A stretch of DNA of 64,000 bases. Origin: Euptelea pleiosperma. Taxonomy: Eukaryota > Streptophyta > Magnoliopsida > Ranunculales > Eupteleaceae. The notes under the pieces are model-generated. The model did no database searches. It was not told the origin of the DNA and was given only the letters and a program-made list of their open reading frames with translations. How positions within the stretch are numbered: position 1 is the first letter of the stretch; every line of letters begins with the position of its first letter. The position numbers and the translations under genes were made by a program. Of the stretch, positions 34,091 through 44,996 are shown in pieces. Where the stretch lies: positions 26,724,154 to 26,788,153 of the forward strand of contig CM068552.1 in the NCBI GenBank assembly GCA_035048495.1. Reading direction: 5' to 3'.

Positions 34091-35240
34091 AGGAGAGAGA
34101 AAACGAGTAATGAGATGGACGATCACAACGAGTTTGTGTAGGCAGAGAAGCTTACGTCACTCCAACTATACCTGATTAGATGGATTAATCAGGCTGATTA
34201 TTGGTCAACTGTGGTCACAAACAAAGGTATACAAGCATGATTTTTGCTAACCGCATGGATGTTTAGCCCACACAGTCCATCAGCCTGGCCCAACAATAGA
34301 CCCTCAGCTCAGCCCATCAGCCGGCCATATAGCCAGTCCACAGCCCAACCCAAGGCCCATCCTGAAGCCTGACCTAAGACCAGGCTGTGGACTTCAACAT
34401 TTTGACCAGGCCTGGCCCTCCACAGGCCCAGTCCAACTCAAGGTCAGCCCGACTGGCCAAAATGCCATCACATATTCACCTAGGGGTCTAAGAAAAAGCC
34501 TGACAGCCCAAAGCTGGGTCCGGCCCTTGCCAAATTTCGGAGATGCGAATAGAGCGGCCGACCCAAAAAGCCCAGCCCTCAAATTTATAGCAATGTAGGA
34601 CCGCTTGATTTACTGATTTAGTCCAATACATGGTTTCGAATTGATCAAATGGTTAGGATCATTGGATTGATGAAATCCAGATCTCTTGAATGTTTGATGA
34701 GGAATAATGAGCTCTCAAATCATTATAATATCATAGCCCCAGATTAGAACATCCTTTTCTTGAAAGGACTTCAATAGATGGATAATAAACATTGACGCTA
34801 CCTCCGTGGGAGTGCATAACAAACCCGGTACTGTGAAGCTGGTTAGTTCGTGCAAATTATCAAACCGAAGTAATTATGATTTAGACTCGTAATCATGTGT
34901 TCGTCGATCTGGACCATTCAAATGTAGGCTCCCTTTTAGATCGGGAATAATAGATATTCGTGGTTCAAGATCTGGGGGTTTTGGGCCACTCTATTCCCAT
35001 CTCTTGGACCGTCTGGATTTTTTAGATCTTCTTGGATCTTTTTTGGATTTTTTAAAAATCGGGACCTTGGGCAGCCCAAAGTCCGGCCCGAGACCAAGTC
35101 TAAGCCCTAGGACTGAGCTCGAATCCCCTTAGAGCCTTGGACCAGGGCTGAGCTTGGCTTTTAGGCCCGTGGTCCAGTCAGATATTAAGGACTATCCAAG
35201 CCCAGCCCAGGTCGACCCGGCCCTGCCTGAATCACCCACT
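34091..35240. other. Non-coding; GCCC-rich repeat DNA
   Basis: No gene is seen. 34,260-34,590 and 35,050-35,230 are rich in short GCCCA/GGCCC motifs (CCTGGCCCAAC, CAAGCCCAGCCC), and the two patches may be ends of a degraded DNA transposon, but I could not fix termini or a target duplication. The middle is ordinary A/T-rich sequence. Confidence 0.4.
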
Positions 35241-35249
35241 ATTGGGAAT

Positions 35250-35573
35250 GAGTAAAACTTCTATCACAGCGTTCTGTCACAATGCAAAATACGAGCCACG
35301 TGGCACACTCTTAGTGGACGCTGACCGTACGGATGTTTGGCCAGTCCCTCGGTGGATCTATAAACCAAAAATCAGCCTGATTAGTGATTTACAACCTCTG
35401 GATCTTTGCACCCAAATAATGCTCAAATGCGTACTGTCATGAAAATAACATCTTGTGACACAAGTTTTACTCCTGGCGAAAAATCTATACGATCAGAGAG
35501 TCCACTAAGAGTGTGCCAAGTGGCTTGTATTGTGCGTTGTCAGGGAAGCTTCTGTGTGACAGAAGTTTTACTC
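35250..35573. mobile_element. Mutator-like MITE, 324 bp, long terminal inverted repeats
   Basis: The ends GAGTAAAACTTCT... and ...AGAAGTTTTACTC are inverted, and the match extends about 70 bp inward (including CCACGTGGCACACTCTTAG against CTAAGAGTGTGCCAAGTGG). Flanks are ATTGGGAAT (35,241-35,249) and AGTGGGAAT (35,574-35,582), a 9-bp duplication with one mismatch, the Mutator signature. No transposase is encoded. Relatives occur at 36,817, 39,334 and around 61,634. Confidence 0.85.
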
Positions 35574-35582
35574 AGTGGGAAT

Positions 35583-36056
35583 AATGACATTATTTACCTT
35601 TTTAATGACCTCAATAATACACGAAATCATAACTACGGCTATGATGTCAGTGCTTGTGTCATTGAATATTTATATAACCGTTGACCTAATATGTGGTGGG
35701 TGAGTGGCTTCTCGAAGTACCATGCGTCCCGCGCAGAGGTGTGTGACTCACGTTGATTTTTGAAGGGGCGGGATATTTGAAGTCACTAATCACGCTGATT
35801 TTTGGTTCTCAGGTCTAATAGTGTGCCACGTGACTCGTATTGTGGGTTGTGACGGGCTTCGGCGTTCGGCCACAACATTTTGTGACACAAGTTTTACTCT
35901 GCCCATGGTTTAGACTTCAGACTTTCGTTTTGAAAAGACTTTTTGAAAAGTAACCATGGGTGTATGTGGCGTGTCATCATTGGCGCATGAACATCGCTCC
36001 TTCAAAAAATTTCCCTGAATTTGCCACAGATTTGACAGCAAAGACTAGCCATATGA
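35583..36056. other. Non-coding, with a half copy of the same MITE family
   Basis: 35,755-35,899 matches the right half of the element at 35,250 (GTGCCACGTGACTCGTATTG ... ACAAGTTTTACTC) without a left partner. The remainder shows no gene or clear repeat. Confidence 0.55.
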
Positions 36057-36793
36057 GGTTTTATTTGGTAAAAAAAATTTAAATGCGGAGGATTTTGGAC
36101 GAAGTCGATGCAGAGGACTCTCGTCGTGACCCTACTTGGGGCAATTTTTGGGCCCACCAACCGCATGGATTTTTAGCCCACCCTTTGGTGGATATTAGTA
36201 CCAAAAATAGTCCTAATTTTTTATCTTTAGCATATATTTTTAAGATTGATTCTAGCTGTTGAATTCAAGTATGTTTTTCGAGTACAAATCCAACGACTAA
36301 AATTCATCAATCAAGCTGATTTTTAGTGTCTAACCAAATGATGGGCTCAACATCCATATCGTCAGTTGGGTTAAAGTAACATCAAATGGGCAGAAATTTT
36401 AGATTCAGAGGACCCGTATACAGTCGATGAAGAGGACTCTATTGGCCCTACATAGCTCATTGTTTAGGCCCACTGGCCACATGGATATTTAACAAACTCA
36501 TTGGTAGATAAACAAGCTAAAAATAACCTTGATAGATGATTTCTAGCCATCAGATTTATTGCACAAAAAATCTTGAATCCAACGGCTTATAATAAATCCT
36601 AAAACAAGTACTACAAATCTATGGCTAGAGACAACTCATCATGTTAATTTATGGTGTGTATATCCAACAATGGGTGAGCTAAACATCCATGCAGTTAGTG
36701 GGCCCAAAATAATATACCATGTAGGGCCACAAGAGTCATCTGCATCGACCGCATCCAAGGTTCTCTACATCTAAAATTTTTCCAATCAAATGT
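36057..36793. mobile_element. Hairpin-type DNA element(s), partly duplicated
   Basis: The left arm (TTTATTTGGTAAAAAAAATT ... GATGCAGAGGACTCTCGTC ... GGGCCCACCAACCGCATGG) is inverted at the right end (CAGTTAGTGGGCCCA ... GAGTCATCTGCATCGACC ... TTTTTCCAATCAAATG). A second left-type arm (AGATTCAGAGGACCCG ... GAAGAGGACTCTATTGGCCC) starts near 36,395, so a truncated element seems to precede a complete one. No coding capacity; superfamily not determined. Confidence 0.6.
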
Positions 36794-36816
36794 GGGGACC
36801 TACTCCCTAGTACGCG

Positions 36817-37226
36817 GAGTAAAACTTCTATCACCGCGTTCTGACAGATGCTTTTGTCACAACGCAAAACATAGGACACGTGGAATACTCTTAGTGGACG
36901 CTCACCGTATGGATGTTTGGCCAGTCCATCGATGGACTTCTAAACCAAAAAATAGCCTGATTAGTGATTTACAACCTTTGGATCTTTTCACCCAAATAAT
37001 GCTCAATAATGCTCAAATTCTTACCGTTAAAATCAACCCATGAAGTTAACTTCAATCGAATCGGTCAGAAATCACAAATCAGGCGCGCGGATTGTGGGTT
37101 TAGAGTTCCACTGAGGGACTGGCCAAACATCCATACGGTCGGAGTCCACTAAGAGTGTGCCACGTGGCTTGTGTTTTGCATTGTGACAGAAGCATATGTG
37201 AGAACGCTGTGACAGAAGTTTTACTT
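36817..37226. mobile_element. Mutator-like MITE, about 410 bp
   Basis: The ends are GAGTAAAACTTCTATCACCGC and TGACAGAAGTTTTACTT, with inverted similarity reaching inward through TACTCTTAGTGGAC and GTCCACTAAGAGTGTGCC. Flanks TAGTACGCG (36,808-36,816) and CAGCACGCG (37,227-37,235) match at 7 of 9 positions, consistent with an old 9-bp duplication. Same family as 35,250. Confidence 0.75.
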
Positions 37227-37265
37227 CAGCACGCGAATCGCGTTGAACATATATACAAAGACTAA

Positions 37266-38197
37266 GGGTCTATTTGGTACGCATGCAAACCATTACGCGT
37301 GCAATGGTTTGCGCGTGTAATAGTTTGTGCATGCAATGGTTTGCACACCCATACTATTTTCTTGCGTTGGTTCGCACTAACTTTGCATATGTATATTTTA
37401 AAATTTACGCATTGTTCATATTTACTACCACTTGGTTCGCGCATATGCTCACTTAGGAAAGCACAACATATGTGGGCCCCGCATATTAAGTACAAGAAAA
37501 AAAATAACGAATTTTCTGTACTTAATATGTGGGCCCCACATATTTGAACATGAATTTCAAATTTTCAGAAACGAAAAAAATAAAAAAAAAATAGAAAGAA
37601 AAATAATGGGCAATCACAGAAATAACGGACGTTTTTTTTTTCATAAAATTTTTCAGAAAATAATAGTCGTTATTTTCTGGTATATTTTTCAGCGTTTTAA
37701 CGGTATATAACGTAACGAGGGAGGTCCGAATCCTTTATGACAAAAATAACAGTCATTGCAACGGATTCGAACATCCCCCGTTACGCTATGTACCGTTAAA
37801 ATTGTCAAAAAATAACGATCGTTATTTTCTATTGTAACCAAAATAACGACCATTATTTTTTGAAAAAAATTGTGAAAAAAAGGGTCATTATTTTTTTCCA
37901 TTTTTCTCTTTTTTTAAAACTTCAAATTTTAAAATTTAAATTTCAAGGCCACTTTTTCCATTATTTCTGATTTTTTTTTTTTTTTTTGAAAGATATGGCT
38001 TGATTTGAGAAAATTTTGGATTTTAATTTGAACTTATGAAAATCGTTTGCACAAGGTGGTTGTGTAAACGATTGCTCGGGGGGTGAAATGGGCTTTTAAT
38101 TGCTAAAGAGGGTGAGCATTCAGTTGCCCATGGCATACCAAACATACATGGGAAACGATTGCACGGGTAAACCTATTTGCACATCCGATACGCACCC
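37266..38197. mobile_element. PIF/Harbinger-like non-autonomous element, 932 bp
   Basis: The ends GGGTCTATTTGGTACGCATG and (inverted) GGGTGCGTATCGGATGTGC have the GGGT...TTTGGT-type start common in Tourist/PIF elements. Both flanks are TAA (37,263-37,265 and 38,198-38,200), the usual 3-bp duplication. Terminal similarity is moderate. The core holds an extended imperfect palindrome (about 37,619-37,890) of AATAACG and CGTTATT motifs. No transposase is present; small open frames are artefacts. Confidence 0.65.
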
Positions 38198-38200
38198 TAA

Positions 38201-38485
38201 TACAAAATTTTAGGTAGGGTTTGGTCTAACTTTAGTGTGGTCCAAATCATGGGACTGATTTTTGGAAGAAAATATCAAAGCAAAGAAATCTTCAATATGA
38301 CTTGTATGACTATTGAACAAACACGGCAGAGGTTTTACTTCCACAAAAAAATTCTTCCATGAAGCTTCACTCCACCTTCCTTAAGTTCAAAGTTGATGAA
38401 AACACCACAAAATGTACGATCCGTGCTGCAATAAAACAAAACAGGAAATTTCGTTTAAATTTCCTCCCTCTTGCTCTTCCTGTAC
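38201..38485 (+). promoter_or_regulatory. Putative promoter region of the calmodulin-like gene
   Basis: This 285-bp stretch lies between the PIF-like element and the TATA box. It is not obviously repetitive. No further elements can be assigned with confidence. Confidence 0.5.
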
Positions 38486-38493
38486 TATAAATA
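38486..38493 (+). promoter_or_regulatory. TATA box of the calmodulin-like gene
   Basis: TATAAATA sits 90 bp before the chosen start codon. A transcription start about 30 bp on, near 38,516-38,525, would leave out the upstream ATG at 38,510, which helps decide the translation start. Confidence 0.7.
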
Positions 38494-38575
38494 TACCTCA
38501 ATCTCTCGCATGGACTACGTGCAAGATTGCATTGAGCAACTCATGTTTCATATTCCCGTTGATGGTTCTGGTACC

Positions 38576-39040
38576 ATGTCTCCCCTCAAATCTAATGAAT
38601 TAACCAGAATATTTGAGAAAATCGACCGAGATGGCGACGGTTACATGTCCGTTGAGGAGCTTAATCGGTTCCTTGACAGGATCGGTATCTGTACTAGCCT
38701 AAACGAGGTTGAAGCGATTGTGGGGCAAAAGAGCCTTAACTTCCAAGAATTTTTATTATTTTACAAGTCGATACGTAAACAAGGTGAGGGTGATGATGAA
38801 GAAGATGGTGATGATGATCAGGTGGAGAGTGATCTAGTTGAGGCTTTCAAGGTTTTCGATTTGAACAACGATGGGTTCATTTCTTGTGACGAGCTTCAGA
38901 GAGTCTTGTCCAGTCTTGGGCTTTGGGAGGAGAAGAGAGGTGGCGATTGTCGGAGTATGATTTGTGAATATGATACTAATTCCGACGGGCTGCTTGACTT
39001 CGAGGAATTCAAGAACATGATGTTGCTCACCATTCCTTGA
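38576..39040 (+). CDS. Calmodulin-like protein (CML), three EF hands, single exon
   Basis: This encodes a 154-residue calcium sensor that binds Ca2+ through EF hands and then contacts target proteins, probably in cytosol or nucleus. Residues 17-28 (DRDGDGYMSVEE), 95-106 (DLNNDGFISCDE) and 133-144 (DTNSDGLLDFEE) are complete EF loops with Asp at position 1, Gly at 6 and Glu at 12. The second EF hand has lost its loop, leaving only its helix (NFQEFLLFYKS). The linker at 70-86 is very acidic (GEGDDEEDGDDD). No intron, signal peptide or membrane segment is seen. The start MSPLKSNEL matches the usual beginning of CML43/44-type proteins. Upstream in-frame ATGs at 38,471, 38,510 and 38,543 would add up to 35 residues; the TATA position argues against the first two. 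Intact and likely functional. Confidence 0.92.
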   Translation: MSPLKSNELTRIFEKIDRDGDGYMSVEELNRFLDRIGICTSLNEVEAIVGQKSLNFQEFLLFYKSIRKQGEGDDEEDGDDDQVESDLVEAFKVFDLNNDGFISCDELQRVLSSLGLWEEKRGGDCRSMICEYDTNSDGLLDFEEFKNMMLLTIP

Positions 39041-39078
39041 GCCTTTTTTTCTTTTCGATAATTGTAGTGTCCAACACC

Positions 39079-39084
39079 AATAAA
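39079..39084 (+). terminator. Poly(A) signal of the calmodulin-like gene
   Basis: AATAAA lies 39 bp after the stop codon, following a T-rich run, a suitable position for plant 3' end formation. Confidence 0.6.
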
Positions 39085-39333
39085 ATCATGACACCTGTAC
39101 CTAAGGAAACCGGGAGACCATACGAACCAGTTAATTTTCCGCTTTTCTATTGCATGTTTTGGTTTTTTCAGAAAAGGGTTAGATTCGATTTTTCCCTTTA
39201 CTTTTGCATGTTTTGTTTTTTCAGAAAAGGGTTAGATATTCCTTAGGTAAGCTGGAGCTCTCATTCACAGTTGGACACTTCGACATGCAGGTGACCCTAG
39301 AACAACCCTTTTCTGTTTGAGCTTGTGAGATAG

Positions 39334-39671
39334 GAGTAGAACTTTGCTGACGGACCACAATATGAGTCACGTGGCATATTCTTAGGGTTTTTTAACCGTG
39401 TGGATGTTTGGCCTAATTCTCGGTGGACCTACATACCAAAAATTAGCCTGATTAGTGAGTTCTAAACATTGGATTGGAATCATTTTATGGGTTGATTTTT
39501 AACCGTGTAATTTGAGCACTATTTGGGGTACAAAGATCCAAAGGTTTGAAATCACTAGTCAGGCTGATTTTTGGTATGTACCTAGGATGAGCCAAACATC
39601 CATATGGTCAGTGTCCTCTAAGAGTATGCCACGTGGCTCTTATTCTGGTCTTTAAAATAAAGTTATACTCG
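39334..39671. mobile_element. Mutator-like MITE, 338 bp, just downstream of the CML gene
   Basis: The ends GAGTAGAACTTTG and AAAGTTATACTCG are inverted, and inside are CACGTGGCATATTCTTAG and CTAAGAGTATGCCACGTGG. Flanks GTGAGATAG (39,325-39,333) and GTGAGAGAG (39,672-39,680) match at 8 of 9. It is the same family as 35,250. Direct repeats GCATGTTTTG-TTTTTTCAGAAAAGGGTTAGAT at 39,152 and 39,207 lie just before it. Confidence 0.75.
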
Positions 39672-39894
39672 GTGAGAGAGACACTGCATATTGTAAGACT
39701 TAAGAGACTTTGATTTTTCTTAGTTTAATAATGATTGTGACGTTCAGTTAGACTTTGATCATTCTTTGATGACAATTGTGATATTCAGTTAGATTTTTCT
39801 CGTTACGTTAAGATCATCATCAAAAGAGAAAACTAGTCTCTCCTATTTTTTAACGTTTTGAGGAAATAATTGATGCTAAGGAAAATTAATTTTT

Positions 39895-40136
39895 GGGCTA
39901 TTTTGCTTTACCCCCTTACTTTATTGATGCAATTTGCATCTCACCCAATGTTTTCACAATATTTGCATCTCACCCTTTGACCATGGTCAACGTTGTTGAC
40001 CATAAACGGTCTCCCGATAGACATCTCAATATTTTTTAAATGACTATAATGACTCTGGGTGAGACGCAAATATTTTAAAAATATTGGGTGTGATGCAAAT
40101 TGCATCAATAAAGTAAGGGGACAAGCGAAAAATCCT
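39895..40136. mobile_element. MITE, 242 bp, family A
   Basis: The left end GGGCTATTTTGCTTTACCCCC and the inverted right end AGGATTTTTCGCTTGTCCCC share the following CTTACTTTATTGATGCAATT on both sides, so the inverted repeats are about 60 bp. A clear target duplication was not found. A second copy lies at 40,401-40,630. Confidence 0.7.
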
Positions 40137-40400
40137 GTTTTATGATTTTATCCGTAGAATTTGAGCTTTATTTGGGGTACAAAGATCCAATGGTTTGAAA
40201 TCACTAATCATGGCTGATATTTAGTATGTAGCTCCACCTAGCCCTGGGCCCAACATTTGTACGGTTAGTGACCTCTAAATTGTGGTCCCTCGTTATCATT
40301 GATGAGGGACATTAGCATGCTTATCCTCAAAAAAGGTTTTGAGCTCACAATCCTAAAAAAAAAAAAAATTTGAAAAAAAAATTTGAAAAAAAAAAAAAAT
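40137..40400. other. Fragment of the 35,250 MITE family plus A-rich DNA
   Basis: Text such as TTTGGGGTACAAAGATCCAA, AAATCACTAATC and CTGATATTTAGTATGTA matches the middle and right part of the element at 39,334. It is followed by A runs at 40,358-40,398. No gene. Confidence 0.5.
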
Positions 40401-40630
40401 GTCCCCCTTACTTAATTGATGAAATAAGCATCGCACCCAATGTTTTTAAAATATTTGCGTCTCACCCAAGGTCATTATAGTCATTTAAAAATTATTGGGA
40501 TGTCCATCCAGAGACTGTCTAAGGTCAACAACGTTGATCATGGTCAAAGGGTGAGACGCAAATATTTTAAAAACATTGGGTGAGATACAAATTGCATCAA
40601 TAAAGTAAGGGGGTAAAGCAAAAAAGCCCT
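40401..40630. mobile_element. MITE, 230 bp, family A, opposite orientation to 39,895
   Basis: It carries the same repeats: GTCCCCCTTACTTAATTGATG on the left and CATCAATAAAGTAAGGGGGTAAAGC on the right, with the core GACCATGGTCAACGTTGTTG-like text reversed relative to the first copy. Ends are frayed, especially on the left, which abuts an A run. Confidence 0.7.
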
Positions 40631-40747
40631 TAATTTTTTTTTGTTAGGGTTTCCATTAAAGAAAACACTCCAAAAATAGCTAGGCATACGAGCACACGGT
40701 AAAAGGCGAAAGAATAGTTATATATCAATTCCTCTCTCTCTCTTTTT

Positions 40748-41165
40748 TTTTTGCTAAGTAAAAAATAATATTATATTAAAAAAAAGTAACCAAATACAAA
40801 TACACTGTAGAGGCACAATGAGAACATGGCCAACTATGTTGGCACCCCCATTCTCATCGATCATTTGCACAACTCAGCCCCTAAAACTTAAGAAACGAAT
40901 CTAAAATAGGGCATCTCGGGATCCTCAATACTACTAAGAAAGCTAGGCCTATGATCCCACCATTGCTTATATCCCTGTGGGAAGCAGCATGTCATATTAA
41001 TTAGCACTCTTATTTGCACTGAAGTTAGTTTCCCTTCATGTGGAAGTTATACACATCCACTCAACTTTACCCATGATGGTTTCCCACAAATCCTTAATCC
41101 TCCAAGGTATGTCTCATGTGATAAAAGCTTTGACTGTCGCTTCTGAATCAATTACTCTCATTTTT
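40748..41165 (-). pseudogene. LINE 3' end: RNase H C-terminus and 3' untranslated tail
   Basis: On the minus strand it reads IDSEATVKAFIT, DIPWRIKDLWETI, then RE-NFSANKSAN, the C-terminal part of the RNase H domain of plant L1-type LINEs (usual pattern SDS...., W.I..L....., WRE.N..AD.LAN). A 3' tail follows that ends in a poly(A) (the T run at about 40,747). Stops interrupt it. It is 5'-truncated, as is common for LINE copies. Confidence 0.7.
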
Positions 41166-42600
41166 TTGCTTATAGATCTTAAGGAAAAACAAATATATAA
41201 CCTATTTTTGTTTCAAAATAAATAAATAAATGCTGGGTAAATGATGATAAGAAGATGCTTTTGTAATAGGGACTAGGTTGGGGAACAAATATACTTAGAA
41301 GTTGTGATGGATATTATTTTTCTCAGTCGTTGTAATTTTACTGTCCAATCAAACTCAAACCTGCAAAAATTAAATTAGCAATTTAAGTATAGTGCAAATA
41401 TACAGATCGACCCACAGAGAGGGTGATGAATAGTAAAGTAACTTGATCAAACACAAATAATTCTAGCCAAAATAAAATATTTTATAACTCTAATTTTAGA
41501 AAACGAGTTTTAACCACTCATTGATAGAGGTTGTCAATCTCTCTAATGACCCAAAAAATTACACTTGATAAACAAAAGAAAGCAAAACTAAACTAAAAAA
41601 GAGGTGTGTAGCCGAGAGAGATGGCCAACCGGAGAGCAGCCAAGAGAAGAACGTAGCCATAAGAGGTGTGTAGCCGAGAGAGATGGCCAGTCGGAGAGCC
41701 ACCCAAAGAAGAAACCGTCCATCGTCTATGAAAGGTCATTTTATAAGCTGGGATGTGTAATATTTTTTCTATCTTTAGTAAATTACAACTTTCTTTTCTT
41801 AGAAAAATATTTTCAAAGATAGAAACAATTATATAAAATTTCTTTTTCTTTTCTAAATGGAATCAATCACTAAATTATCTTTTTGAAACTTTCTTTCGAA
41901 AACTAATAAAATATTCTTTTATTTTTCAAAAAGAAATTTTCTTTTGATAAGATATTTTTTTCTTAAACATTCTATTTTTAAATTTCAAAATCAAAACCAC
42001 TATATCATTTTTGGAAATCCATCATCATGCATTTTGCAATCTAGACCGTTCATTTTGTTTTAATCTAGACTACCTTAGTCCGTACTTGGTCCACCAACTT
42101 GGCCCACTGCATTGGCCCATCCACATGGCCCAATAACCACTTTTTTTGCAACTTTCATATCAATCCTTGCTTTGATTGACGACCTATCTTTTAGAGATCA
42201 TCATCATCTTTTCTCAACAATGTGGCCCACAACCTTTCTTGTAATCTGGTCGTCGATCATCTTGATTGCTATTATTTAACTTTTTATTTGATCACAATCG
42301 TCCCTTGCAATGCCTTTGATCCCCTAGCCTATTGACGTGACCCTTGTCTTGGTCCGCCATTGTGGTCCATTTTTATGGTCTACACTTTTTCTTAGATTTG
42401 GGCTTTTGTACATGAGCTTTTGGGCTTGGATACCTAATGAGATAAGATTATTAATATAAAGCTATTTACTATTATTAAGAAAAATTTAATATACAATTGG
42501 TGGAAGAGAATATCTTATTTTTCATGTAGGTTTGATAATTTATGCGGGATAATTCTGATAATTAACTAAAAAAAATGGGGTAAAATGCATAAAATGATAA
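41166..42600. other. A/T-rich non-coding DNA
   Basis: No gene is seen. A 36-bp direct repeat AGGTGTGTAGCCGAGAGAGA... occurs at 41,601 and again about 62 bp on; its open frame has no homology I recognise. 42,060-42,400 has repeated TTGGCCCA motifs. Confidence 0.4.
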
Positions 42601-44993
42601 CTTATCAAGTTGAATCTTTGTTCACCATATAAGTACATGCCTCTCCTTTTGCTTGTTCAGTTAGTTCAATCCGAGAGCAACTAGCGGTTGCTCTTTGAAA
42701 AATCCCTTAATCATAAGATGTGAACCTAGAGGGGTTTGTACAACCTGCTGAAGAGGTCATTCCAGATTTGTGCTTTTGTGGACCCCACTTATAACAACCA
42801 TTAGCAACTCTATCATTCTCCACCATTTGATCCTTGTGATCCAGTTTCTTCAATCATGTAGCTTCTTTGATTTTCACCGATCCAATTCTATTAGAAACCA
42901 AGCCACTTCACGTTTCAGCAACTTTCACCTTTATGAAAACAAATTAAGACATGGGTCTCACTTCTTTATCAACTTCCCATAACTTTCTTCAACATGTTTG
43001 CCTTGTGACGGTGATCCATCGATTTAGCACATCATTCTTTGATCAAATGCCAACCCAACACCATTGCTTTCAAATAATTTTCAAACTATTCCATAACTTT
43101 CAAAACCACGTCAATTGTATCTTTCCATTTTCATTCCATCACAGCCATCCAAATTCTCAAATTGGAAGGTTCCCATGTGATGGTCTACACTTTGGTCCAG
43201 CTTTTGAATGGAATGCTAAACCCCCTTATTTTTCTTTTGTGGGCCCAATTTTATCAGATGGCAACGTCCAACAGCTTGTATTCTTTAGTCGAGCAACTAT
43301 ATTTGCTGCCCTTGGGTGCAAATCGAGTCTACTTTCTAAACCATGTTGGTACAATACATTTACATCTTTTAAGTAACCCTTTCTAACACCAAAACTTCAA
43401 TCTAGATCCTCCATTCTTTTGGATGTGTTGTCTTTCCAAATAAAGTCTTCCACTTGTCAAACATCTTTAATCTTTGATACGACTGATCATCTCAAGTAGC
43501 CATTCACAACCGATCATCACATGATGAACCATGTTCCATCTAGTAGACACCAACCGTTCATCATTCTTTGTATGCCGTACAAAATTCTTGGTTCATTCGT
43601 TGGTGGTCCATTACTTTAGATTGATGACCTATCTTCTGGAGATTAATGCGTGTAGTCCACATCTTTGGTCTATCATTGTGACAATTATGGCTTAGCCCAT
43701 GTACTTGGCCCGCGATCTTGGTTCAGTCTGTACTTGGCCCATATCTTGTTGTCATAGCCTGCTGGCTCTTTAAGCTCTAATAATGGGCTTCTATGATTGA
43801 TCGTGGGTCCGCAAGTCGCGAGAATCATTTAATCGGATATTCTGCGATAGTAAAAATGCGTAATGAGACTTAATCAAAACGGTTTAATATCTAAACTTTC
43901 AAAAATATATTTAATTCATGCAACTAGTCCATTTTATCCAGAAAAGTGTGTTCTACACAATGCAATAAACTTTTACGTAGAAAAGTTGATAAAAATGGAA
44001 GTCTTACGTAGGAAAATGTGATAGCGCTAAAATGATAATATTGGATACGCACTTTTAAGCGAATATCAGTCAACATCATAAATTTTCTCTTCATGCACAA
44101 ACATGGTGAAAGGTTGCAGGTCATCATTATAACTGGCCAACACCTATGCATGCTACTAAGGTTACTATGTGGATTTGCACTATCCATTGAAATAGCTAGT
44201 TGAAGGTTTCTTGGTTCCTTCACAAACTTTGATCATACTTGCCATCTACTAACTTTCATATTAGGGAGTTTGTTGGATGATGCATTTAACTATCAACTTC
44301 TACTCTTTCATTATAATGTCACGTCAAGTCTTTTGGCATTTGTTTTGAATGAAACATCCTCTTGAACCTCAAGATAAGTGAAAAATACCACATTTCTTTT
44401 GTAGCCACACCCTCACACCCCTTCGATATGCACACAAAGACCAAGTCAAACACCAACAGTCAATCTTGACCTCCTACCCGAGATGGAGGAGCTTCTTCCC
44501 GAGATGACCGACTGATGATCTAATCAGGACGACGATAATTCTGTGGTTCCTAGTAATCCTGTTGATGTCACCGAGATGCGATCTGAAGACTTCGAGGTAA
44601 TCTCCACAACACTCCGTTGGTGGGCATCCACCAGCAGAGCCTTCGATGCTAAACATAGTCTTCTTCTAAATCAAATGTTAAGCCTTCTTAGATCAAGATT
44701 GCGTGCCTTTATCTAATATTGTTGCCCCTATTTATTGGGATTTGTACCTGATGAGGTGTAAAAGAACACGATCATCTCCGTACTGCTCCATGCATTAACG
44801 TTTATCACTCGTATGATGTGGCATAGATCATGGTTTGAGGCTTTAGTACCATAGATGGTGGTTTGTCATTAGTCATCGTGCTTGGTGTGGCCTTGTTCTT
44901 GGACCCGACTTCAAGATTGTCCAGAATAGGCCTTCTCGGTATGCTCGGTATATCATTCTCGAATTCTCGTCTTATCAGATGCTCGGTATGTTG
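42601..44993. other. Non-coding DNA of unknown origin
   Basis: A 141-codon open frame at 42,951-43,376 has no recognisable domain, is rich in Phe, His and Ser, and overlaps another frame, so I do not call it a gene. GC-richer text after 44,460 (GAGATGACCGACTGATG, TGCTCGGTAT repeats at 44,939 and 44,980) may be an old retrotransposon LTR, and similar text resumes at 59,762. Confidence 0.35.
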
Positions 44994-44996
44994 TTC

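Noticed and set aside
34394..34582. Minus-strand 62-codon open frame
   Set aside because: Lies in GCCC-rich repeat DNA with no domain or expression signals.
37262..37547. Overlapping open frames with MVRMQTITRAMVCACN-type text
   Set aside because: They come from repeated GCATGCAATGGTTTGC-type sequence at the end of the PIF-like element.
41604..41822. 72-codon open frame with duplicated AERDGQ-like text
   Set aside because: It follows a 36-bp direct repeat; no homology or gene signals.
42951..43376. 141-codon open frame without introns
   Set aside because: No recognisable domain, overlapping frame of similar quality, no promoter or poly(A) context; chance ORF is more likely.
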